From Adiantum capillus-veneris (Eukaryota > Streptophyta > Polypodiopsida > Polypodiales > Pteridaceae): a stretch of 60,000 nucleotides of DNA. The number at the start of each line of letters is the position of its first letter. The stretch's first letter is position 1. The DNA lies in the NCBI GenBank assembly GCA_014529385.2, contig CM043952.1, positions 70,238,299 through 70,298,298 of the forward strand. Direction: 5' to 3'. The notes under the pieces are model-generated. The model was not told where the DNA came from and did not search any database. It was given only the letters and a program-made list of their open reading frames with translations. Shown one piece after another: positions 51,234-60,000 of this stretch. The position numbers and the translations under genes are program-made.

Positions 51234-52262
51234 TGTTTATCTATACAGTTGTTTGATTATATATATAGAACAAAAAAAGACATGTATCATTTTCTTCATA
51301 CGCAGGTCCCTTGTGGAAATATTTTTTGAAAAAGGAATTAGTTGGTGTGGTGTTTTCTTAAATGGGGGGTAACCCTCCCCCTCCCAAACACCACATGGGA
51401 ACCCACCCCTTGGTGGATTTTTTGAGGTAGTTGCTTCATTACCTTAAACCTCACACCCACTGGCTCAGTCTGTCACACTTAACTACACTGCAATGCATAT
51501 GATACCCCCTACATAGGGTCTCTCTCCCTCTCAAACTCCCCGTATGTAAGCAGGAGTGGCCATAGAGGCGGCTTGGGAGGCAATAGCTACTGAGTATTTG
51601 ATCGTGGGCGTCTTCACCTTGAAAATGCCAGAACATGCTATATAAGGTGAGGGTGCTCTAGCCCCTTACTTAGTCTATGGGTTTATTTTCCTCTGCGTGT
51701 GTTTTTTAAAGAGAGGTGTGAGGGCTTTTTTACTAAGCAACAAGGGAAGTTGTTGAGCTACCATCTCAGGTCGGTACTCACCTTGATACCTTAATGTGAT
51801 ATTTAATGGTTTTTTTCTGCTAAAACATGCAGTTACCAACTGACGATACCTGGTTTTTCTCCTTTGATATAATTTTTGTTTCTTTGCGACGACTGCATAA
51901 CTAGGCAATTGAAGATGGCTTGTTTAATGATCATACTAATTAATGTTTGGGGCATTTGTGGTATCTCAAGGTAATTAGTTTCTGGATTTACAGCACCTGT
52001 AAATTATTTTTGAAGAAGTTTTGATAACCTATACAAGAGGTGCTTGATGTGGCATTATTTGGAAAAAAATAATGGGGGATCCTATAAGTGATACTGTCTG
52101 GGCTTTTTTCACTATATCAGATACATGGAAATTCCTGCATACTATTGCGTAGTGTAAAGGGGCTTAGTTTCATATGAACAAAAGGTTTGTTTTTTTTAGC
52201 TTGTACAGCACCTGTAACTCATTTTTGGATGATTTGGTAACCAATGCACAACCAGTATAGTG
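51234..52262 (+). other. intergenic, includes copy 1 of a ~200-bp direct repeat
   Basis: No coding signal found. 51988-52165 (ACAGCACCTGTAA.. to AGTGTAAAGGGG) is repeated at 52200-52262 plus 57354-57500, the second copy being split by copia-2. Confidence 0.6.
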
Positions 52263-52267
52263 ATGCT

Positions 52268-52493
52268 TGTTACCATATACATGTGGTAGTGATGTGTGTG
52301 AGCACACTAGGACCGCCGGGGCATTTTTTCCCTCTTTAGGAGGTTTTTCCCCCAAGCATTGTATATATGCCCATCACTCTAGGGCTATCTATCTTTCCAT
52401 TGCACACTAAGTAACATACTCTCTATTGTGTGCCTTGAGCTTCCTTCGCCTTCTCCAAGCCGTGTGTGTTTCTCTGCAACCCTAATTCCAACA
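52268..52493 (+). repeat. copia-2 5' LTR
   Basis: 226 bp, starts TGTTACC and ends CCAACA. Confidence 0.92.
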
Positions 52494-52495
52494 AT

Positions 52496-52507
52496 TGGTA
52501 TTAGAGC
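52496..52507 (+). other. copia-2 primer-binding site
   Basis: TGGTATTAGAGC, a one-base variant of the initiator tRNA-Met primer site. Confidence 0.8.
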
Positions 52508-52842
52508 AGGTTACGTCCTCTCGGGCTTAGTCGCCAGCTACTCCAGCACATGCCTGCTCATTTTCTCCGATTACAATGAGGTTTGGCGAGCGTTCAAAGG
52601 TCGACAAATATTGCCGGCTCATTTCAGCCTCCGTTTCCATTAGAGGCAAGTCTGCACAGGCAATTCTGTCATTTTGTGCAAAATTTTTGTCAGTGCCAAT
52701 TTCTGCATAACAGGTGGCTTACAGTCTACTATGGTTGTGCTATATAGCACGTGTTGTTCCCGCTCCGTTTCTCCTATTTTTAGGCAATTTTCACATCAGG
52801 TGCAACATTTATCATGGCTGAAACAACACAGATGTCTTCAAG

Positions 52843-53687
52843 ATGTTTGCTGCTGAGGACAGGTTGGATGGGGACCATTACCCTATGTGGGCTTATATGA
52901 TGCAACACATTCTTGTGTCAAAGGGCGTCTGGAATATTGTTCAGGGCATTGATGTACGTCCTGGTTCTGAGGATGTAGGCGATATTGGGGATGTTATAGG
53001 TCTTGCTGCAAGATTGTTGCAATTAGAGTTGTTTTGCCTACGACAGAACAAGCTCGTTGGGATGTAAAGGATGCGCAGACTCATGCATTCATGGCGTTGT
53101 CTGTGAAGCGCACTATTGTTGCTCACATCCGTTCAGCAAAATCTACAAAACAGGCTTGGGATATTTTGGCTGGTCTTTATGCAAGTTGCAATGAGGCTAA
53201 AATTGCTTTGCTGCGTAAAGAGTTGGAGTCAAAGATTATGTATGAGGAAGATGATATGGACACTTTCCTTGCTAGTGTCAAGGATATCAATGAGCAACTT
53301 ATTTCTGTAGGTGAAGTCATTTCAGATAGTTTCCTTGTGCAGACTGTTCTTGATGCCTTACCAGATTCTTACCAGACTTTTGCTAGTACTTGGAGACTTA
53401 TGACCCAAGGAAATCCACAAGTTGTCAAGTTTGATGCATTATGCACATTGCTATTGCAAGAGTCACTTTTGAGAAAAAACAGGACTAGAGAGCGTGCAGT
53501 TGAACAAGCTTTTATTGCTTCTCAAGAAAGGGTGGTAACAGCAATGCAGCCACTTCTTATGGTTCTGCTGCGAGTGGCAAAACTTCTGTTCCCAATGCTT
53601 CTACTGGCAGCACTTCGTCTGGCAATTATGGTGATAAGGGCAAAAAGAAGATGCGTTGCCATTATTGGAAAGCTAATGATCACTTGA
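52843..53687 (+). pseudogene. copia-2 gag
   Basis: Open in two + frames (52843-53067 and 53034-53687). Contains DRLDGDHYPMWAYMMQHIL, then AFMALSVKRTIVAHIRSAKS, KQAWDILAGLYASCNEAKI and LLRKELESKIMYEEDDMDTF, typical UBN2-type copia gag. Frameshifts near 53050 and 53660. Confidence 0.8.
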
Positions 53688-54511
53688 TCAAGTCGTGTCC
53701 TAAGTTGAAGGCCAAAGAGGCTAAGAAGAAAGAGGGTGGTTCCACTGCAAATGCTGGTTCCACTACAAATGCAGCCATTGTTGAGTCTTCTGTAAAAGGA
53801 GACTGTAATGCTGATGTTGATGCAGAATGGGCTTTTAGCGCAGAGTACACTTACAATCCTATTTTCCATGATGCATGCTTGTCAGTTGCTGTAAATTCAC
53901 ATGTGTGGTATTTCGATAGTGGTGCTACAAAGCACATTACCTCACATCGTGAATTGTTCACCTCTCTTGAGTCTGTCCCTCATAGGAATTCAGTCACTTG
54001 TGCCAACAATGCCTCTTATCCTATTCAGGGAGTTGGAAAGACTGTACTTACTGCTGCTAATGGCAGTTCTTTCACACTTGTTGATGCACTTTATGTACCT
54101 GGGATCAAGAAGAATCTTTTGTCTATATCTGCACTTGCTAGACTTGGACTTGTAGTCAAATTTGTGGATGACAGATATACAGTTCATGATCTCAGTTTTG
54201 GTGATGAAATCGTTGCATCTGGGCTTTTGTGCCGTGGGCTGTATAAGCTCACTTTGTATGACAAGTGTGGACAAAATTTTGCAAATGCAGTTGCAGATTC
54301 AAGGGCTATTTCAGATGCAAAACTTTGGCATGCACGTTTTGGTCATCTGAATTTTGCCAGTTTGCTGCGTTTGCAGAAATCTGATATGGTTGCTTCTTTG
54401 CCGCCTCTTGAAGCACCTGTCAAACATGTTTGTGAAGGCTGTATTTTGGGTAAGATGCAGTGTTCTAAGTTTCCAAAGGATGGTTCAGTTCAGGCAACAT
54501 GCAGGTTGTAG
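53651..54511 (+). pseudogene. copia-2 zinc knuckle, protease and pre-integrase
   Basis: 286-codon frame. The knuckle reads CHYWKANDHLIKSC, with Trp where the second Cys should be. The protease has VWYFDSGATKHITSH. The pre-integrase region has LWHARFGHLNFASLLRLQ and CEGCILGKM. The frame ends at TAG (54509-54511), before the integrase core. Confidence 0.82.
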
Positions 54512-55773
54512 CTTGTGCATAGTGATGTTTGTGGACCCATGCAAACTCCGTCCTTGGGAAATTACCTGTACTTAGTGACTTTTCATTCATGATTACTCCA
54601 GGCATGCATGGGTATTTCCGCTTAAAGCAAAGTCCGAAGTTTTTATGTGCTTCAAAAAATTTCTGGCTATGGCTGAAAATGTCTCGAAATGTACTATGGG
54701 CACCCTCCGTTCCAATCGAGCGAGGGAGTATATGTCTAATGAATTCAATGCATTTCTCGCTAGTCGTGGGATAAGACACCAATGTACAGTGCCTTATACA
54801 CCTTAGCAAAATGGTGTTGCTGAGAGGAAAAACAAGTCACTTACGGAAATGGCACGATGTATGGTCAAAAGTCAAGCTTTGCCGCATTCTTTTTGGCTTG
54901 AGGCCATCATGTGTGCCACTTATGTACTAAACAGGTGTCCTACGAAAGCTTTGCAGTCTATTACTCCATATGAAGCATGGCATGATAGAAAGCCTTCTAT
55001 TGAGCACATGCGTGTTTTTGGCTGTTTGGCATATGCTTTAGGGCCACAAACACAACACAGAAAATTGGATGATAAGGCTGTCAAATGTATTTTTGTTGGT
55101 TATAGTGCTGAAAGCAAAGGTTATAGGTTGTATCATCCGCAAACAAAACGTATTCTAGTTTCAGGATGTAGTGTTTGTGGAAGATTCTGTTCGGCCCTTG
55201 CTGTCATGTACTAGAGACAATAATGTAAGCTCACATGACATTTATGACACTTTGTTGCCTCTTTTCAATGGTGGAAATACGAATGTAAGTTCCAATGAGG
55301 CAAATGTACAGCCTATGGGGGTTTTCGAAAATGTTACAGATCAGCCTATTACTGATGCAGATGTACATGATGTACTTGATGAGGAAAGGGCTGAAAATGA
55401 GCAGACTAGAGGTATGCCAAAATGGCTGGTGCACACTTTGCATGATAGTAAATTGGATGCACCTTTATCTAGTCATACTCGTTCAGACTCTCGCCATGCA
55501 TCTTATGCATCAGATTGTTATGCTTTGGCTGTGTCTAGATTACATGATGTCGAGGAGCCTCTGTCTTTTGATGAAGCACAAATTTCAAAAAATTGGATGG
55601 CTGCCATGCAATCAGAATATGATGCACTTATAGAAAATGACACATGGACTTTATGTGATTTGCCTCCTGGCAAAAAGGCCATTGGTACAAAGTGGGTCTA
55701 CAAGTTGAAATGCAAGCCGGATGGTGAGATCGATCGCCATAAGGCTCGACTTGTTGCAAAGGGTTATGCATAG
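54512..55773 (+). pseudogene. copia-2 integrase and RT N-terminus
   Basis: Broken frames. Remains of the core occur around 54520-54850 (NGVAERKNKS just after a TAG near 54805). The C-terminal integrase is open 54849-55214 (FWLEAIMCATYVLNRCPTKA, FVGYSAESKGYRLYHP). RT starts in 55171-55773 (NDTWTLCDLPPGKKAIGTKW, HKARLVAKGYA then TAG). Several stops and frameshifts. Confidence 0.78.
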
Positions 55774-57048
55774 CAAAAAGGCATAGATTATGAAGAGACT
55801 TTTTCTCCCACTTGTCGTATGACTACTATGCGTTTTCTATGTGCATTGGCAGCTCATTTTGGTTGGGATGTACATCAATCAGACATTGTTACTACTTTCT
55901 TGAATGGTGACATATTTGAGGAAGTTTATGTAACGCAGCCTCGTGGTTTTGTCAAGAAAGGACAAAGTGTGCAAACGTAACAAGGCTTTGTATGGGTTGA
56001 AGAAATCTCCTCGTGCTTGGTATGAGAAAGCTGACACTCATTTGGTCAAACAAGGCTTTCGTAACAGTCCAACAGAAAGCACATTTTATGTAAAGCGTGA
56101 GGGTGATGTACTTCTCATTGTGGTTCTTTATGTCAATGATTTGTTGATTATTGGACCAAATGAGAGACATATTGCTGAATTTAAGGCTGATTTGAATGCT
56201 ACTTTCAAGATGAAAGATTTGGGGCTGTTGCATCACTACTTGGGTATACAGTTTAAGCAATGTGATGGTGGTATTGCCTTGTGTCAGAAAAGTTACCTAG
56301 AGACATTGCTATGTAAGTTTGGACTTGAGGATTGCAAACCTATTTCCACTTCCATGGAAACATGTTTGAAGTTGAGTCTACATGATGCTAGCGATCCTGC
56401 TGATGTCACCCTTTATCAAACTGTTGTTGGCTGCCTCACTTATGTATGCAACCCGAGGCCGGATATTCAGTTTGCAGTCTCATAGGTCATCAGATTTATG
56501 CATAGCCCAGGGTCGAAGCATTGGCAGGTTGTCAAGAGGATTTTCCGCTACCTTAGTGGCACTTTACATCTTGGCTTGTTTTATCCCAAGGGCGGATCAT
56601 TGCCACTAGACTTACATGCTTTTTCGGACTCAGATTGGGTTGGTTGTTTTGACACGCGAGTGTCCACAAGTGGTTGAGCAAGAAGCAACCTATTGTGGCC
56701 ACTTCGAGTTGTGAGGTTAAGTACAGGGTAGTCTTCACAGCTACGGTTGAGTGTATATGGCTCAGACGCCTTATGGCTGATTTGGGTGTTGGACAGGACA
56801 CTACCAACACTATCTACACTGACAGTTAGAGCGCATTGGCAGTTGCGAGGAACCCAGTTTTTCATGCTCGCACAAAGCACATTGAGGTGCATTACCACTA
56901 TGTCAAGGAGAGGCTCTCAGCAGGAGAGATCAGCTTCGCTTATGTGCCAACACAGGACAACCTTGCAGATCTTTTCACAAAGGCATTGTCTCGTGAGAAG
57001 CTTGAAGCTTTCCGCAAAGCTTTGGGCTTACTCCCCTTTGTGGACTGA
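55774..57048 (+). pseudogene. copia-2 reverse transcriptase and RNase H
   Basis: Continues after TAG with GIDYEETFSPTCRMTTMRFL and TTFLNGDIFEEVYVTQP. After a frameshift it is open 55943-56485 with NKALYGLKKSPRAWYEKA and VLYVNDLLIIG. The catalytic YVDD has become YVND, so polymerase activity should be lost. LGLLHHYLGIQF follows. RNase H remnants include FHARTKHIEVHYHYVKERL and LADLFTKALSREKL, with stops near 56485 and 56829. Confidence 0.82.
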
Positions 57049-57113
57049 TCATGTCCTCAGGGCATGGCACTTCCCTTTACTTATGTGCCAACTCTCATTC
57101 ACCGCATCACTCC

Positions 57114-57123
57114 AGGGGGGATT
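57114..57123 (+). other. copia-2 polypurine tract
   Basis: AGGGGGGATT immediately before the 3' LTR. Confidence 0.7.
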
Positions 57124-57348
57124 TGTTACCATATACATGTGGTAGTGATGTGTGAAAACACACTAGGACCGTCGGGGCATTTTTTCCCTCTTTAGGAGGT
57201 TTTTTCCCCCGAGCATTGTATATAGCCCATCACTCTAGGGCTTTCTATCTTCCCTTGCACACTAAGTAACATGCTCTCTATTGTGTGCCTTGAGCTTCCT
57301 TCATCTTCTCCAAGCTGTGTGTGTTTCTCTGCAACCATAATTCCAACA
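57124..57348 (+). repeat. copia-2 3' LTR
   Basis: 225 bp, roughly 95% identical by eye to the 5' LTR, followed by the ATGCT target duplication. Confidence 0.92.
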
Positions 57349-57353
57349 ATGCT

Positions 57354-58519
57354 TAAATGTGGAAATACTTGGATAGTGAAAAATGGGGGACCTTATACTT
57401 GATACTGTCATTTTTCTGGCCTAGAGTCAGGGTTGTTGAGACTCTGTATCAGATGCATGGAAATTTTTGCACACTATTGCGTGGTGTAAAGGGGTTTTGT
57501 CCTCCTCATGCCACTTTCGGGATTGCTACATTTACAAAGGATCCCACGTAGTAAGTTATATTTCATGAAGTTGACAAGTATTGGTAACATATGTGGGTTT
57601 TTCCTCCTTACTAATCTTCTTAATTTAAGCACTTTTAGTGGTTTTTTTCATACAAACTCTGGTAGGTTGAGATTCATAAATGAATATGAATTGTTGATTC
57701 GGCTTGACAAAAGTCGAGAGAGTTTTTTTCAAAAAAATGGAAGTTATCTATAGTTGGCATTGAGAAACACTTTATGGCTTCATGATACTTAGTAAAGATA
57801 GTGTAATCGGAGCCTGTCAAAATTGGCTAAGTTGTTCTGGTATTGGTACATATCTCAAGTTGTTAATTAGGTTACTTTATGCTTTATACTTAGGAATTTG
57901 GGCCTAACAAATTGGCATAACAGTATTTAAAAAACTAACCTATGGGTTAAAATAGGACACTTGGATCAAAAGAGGTAATGGCCTTTTGATCAAAATGATA
58001 TATCTGTTAAATTTCTATTTAAAGGTCTTTTAAAACATTGGGCTATAAAGAAACCATATAGTTACTGACATTTGATGAGATAAATAAGCTGTTTTTTCTA
58101 AAAAGAACTAAAAGACATAAACATTTTTTACAGTGGTTTTAAGTTCAAAAGGGTTGTAAGTTGGACATGGATAATAACTAATATAGTCCATTGACACCTA
58201 TAATACACATCCAAGGCTAATGAATTTGTTGTCTTGTTTGGATGAATGCAGGTGAGGACCATCCTTTCTTGAAATTTTTTTTGTGGCTTAAAGCTGTTGT
58301 CTATCGAATAGTATACCTGCTCTTACCACTTGGGAAGTAATTTTATTGGACCACTATCATCGTATACTAGAATGAGGCTTCATTCTCATATGCCATGTAC
58401 AAAGATAATTCTAAGACTGAGTTGTTTTTGTACTAATTTTTTCCTTTTCTCTGAAGCCAGCTGTATTTTGAATGTAAAAGCTCATTTATGTCTTATTATA
58501 TAAGTTCATATTCCAATAC
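57354..58519 (+). other. intergenic, AT-rich
   Basis: 57354-57500 completes the second copy of the direct repeat begun at 52200. The remainder has no recognised coding sequence or element. Confidence 0.55.
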
Positions 58520-60000
58520 TATAATTTGGATCTAATTTTATGCTCAACCCAATCCAAACATTTGGCATTGTTCACCAACCAAGCCAAATGATATCCAAGA
58601 TATTGCACTAGCTGATCAGGCTTCACTATCTCACCAAGTCATAATATAGAATGCCAATCCATTTGATGCAATGGCAAAATCTTAGATTTTTGGAAGTTAC
58701 CATGAAGACTATTAACCAACCCATAAATGTGCAAGGCATCCATGATAGAACAAACATCATTTGGATTATTTTTGGGCCAGGAGATAGAATCATCAGCATA
58801 CGCTTGCACCACAAAATGATTGCGAGAAAGTAATTGTAATCCATGCAAATGACCAGATGCTGTCAAGGAGTCCAAGTAAAGAAATAGAGGATGAGTGGCA
58901 ATAGCATAGAGCATGGCACTTACAGGGCATGCCTAAGATCCCACAACTGTGTAAGCTCACCATCATTTATTCCAGAAGATTGATTATGTTCATAAAGAAA
59001 GTAGACCGCACGACACATCTTCAATCCAAAACCCAAGCTTGCCATAACTTGTGAAATGAAGTCCCTGTGAACATTATCAAATGCTTTGTCTATATCAACT
59101 TGCATGATAAGCACATCTTGTCTAGTATATTGCGCATACTCAATGCCAATGAAAACATTGGCAAGATTATCCATAATTTGCCTATGAGGAATGAATCCGT
59201 ATTGAGTGGCAAATATACCGGTCAAAAAATGATCTTTGATGCGTGTAGCAATCATTTTTTACAGTAATTTATAAATGACCGGCATAAGCATAATGGAACG
59301 CCAATGAGAAAAGGATTCACAGAGTGCCTCCTTAGGCAAGAGTTTCACCAGGACTTCTTTCCATGATTGTGGCTAAGATTGTGTATTCCATGCATGGTTC
59401 ATCATGAAAAGTAGAGGTTGTTTTAGGGATTCCCAAAAGCGAAGGAAAAATCAACCGTAAGACCATTCCACCTAGGAGATTCCCGATGACCAAGATGCAA
59501 CAAACTAGTTTTCAATTCAGATTTGGTAAAGTCAACTCCAAGTGTATTTTCATCATCCATAGTCACTATGGGATGTACAATGATAACAACAATTGTCTAC
59601 CTTGCAAGACCTCTCACGAAGGAGCCTCAGGAGCTACAGACACCTGTTGAAAATGATTCACCATGGAATGTGCTAATTGAATTTTAGTCATAGTCCATTG
59701 TCCAAAATTATCCTTAACTCTTTTAATGGCCATAGATTTCCGTGAATGATGCAAGTGCTTTAAGAGACTTTAGCACCACATAACGTCTCTTTCTCAGAGA
59801 CATTGAGGAGTCTAGAATCCACAAGATTTTCTAACTCTTGACAGAGGCCTTATTTGCTTTTACGTTTCCTCTTTGTTGTTGCATATACCATGCACAAAAA
59901 TCTTGTATGGCTCTCCAGATGCGCATAACAAAATGATACCAAGCTGCATCCACATCAATAAACATATGAGACATAAGAGGAGGAATCATTGCTTCAACCA
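58520..60000 (-). mobile_element. third LINE type, reverse-transcriptase fragment (continues beyond the window)
   Basis: Minus-strand decayed ORF2 of a different plant LINE lineage. From high to low coordinate: AWYHFVMRIWRAIQDFCAWY (near 59930), then WKEVLVKLLPKEA and HWRSIMLMPVIYKLL (about 59380-59265). Next, open 59255-58920, come QYGFIPHRQIMDNLANVFIG and MQVDIDKAFDNVHRDFIS. Then, open 58914-58639, come LYAIATHPLFLYLDSL and VVQAYADDSISW with the catalytic YADD. Several stops; the endonuclease would lie beyond 60000. The 3' end is not identified. Confidence 0.75.

Larger units (their letters stand above)
52268..57348 (+). mobile_element. Ty1/copia retrotransposon 2 (complete, decayed ORF)
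   Basis: 5.08 kb + strand element. LTRs 52268-52493 and 57124-57348 (TG..CA) differ at roughly a dozen positions. The 5-bp target duplication is ATGCT (52263-52267 and 57349-57353). Primer site 52496-52507, polypurine tract 57114-57123. Gag-pol is recognisable in order but has many stops and frameshifts and damaged key residues. Older than copia-1 and from a different lineage. Confidence 0.92.

Overview
This 60 kb window is eukaryotic nuclear DNA from a land plant with a large, retrotransposon-rich genome. The plant copia and gypsy lineages, the initiator-tRNA-Met primer sites and the very long TE-filled introns fit a fern or another seed-free vascular plant; the species is an inference and is not certain. 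There are no operons, no tRNA or rRNA genes and no CRISPR.

Only one host gene is recognisable. It lies on the + strand, its 5' end is upstream of the window, and it ends at a stop at 36608-36610. I can place 13 exons (142-255, 11887-12048, then 33257-36610) with GT..AG borders, giving 891 codons. The last exons encode a five-helix membrane domain resembling the CCC1/VIT-like 'membrane protein of ER body' (MEB) family of iron/manganese transporters. The exons before it are a chain of at least eight symmetric phase 1-1 exons, each ending in a variant of C-x-L-x-x-A-L-L-P-x-Y-P-W-G. This repeated-exon array is the most unusual protein-coding feature here. Two introns are gigantic (11.6 and 21.2 kb) and filled with transposons.

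The rest is mobile DNA. 1.2-11.8 kb: LINEs, including a nearly intact full-length copy (LINE A, minus strand). 12-33 kb: a copia remnant, a hAT transposase remnant, a head-to-tail array of five 5'-truncated LINEs, and a complete chromodomain gypsy element (24455-31796, 4-bp target duplication, antisense to the host gene). 39-51 kb: a full-length degenerate LINE (LINE B) whose 3' end is split by a complete copia element (45004-50241, 5-bp target duplication), followed by a truncated LINE of a second family. 52.3-57.3 kb: a second complete copia element (5-bp target duplication). 58.5-60 kb: part of a third LINE type.

The LINEs look like a distinctive system. At least seven copies from two families begin immediately downstream of a (TC)n microsatellite in the same orientation. 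They end in a conserved 3' stem-loop, an ACGWTAATA-type box and a short microsatellite tail, often (TC)n. The stem-loop varies with apparent base-pair compensation. This suggests microsatellite-targeted LINEs whose reverse transcriptase reads a 3' hairpin and whose tails make fresh landing sites for later copies. In both full-length copies ORF1 and ORF2 are in one frame, separated by a single stop codon.
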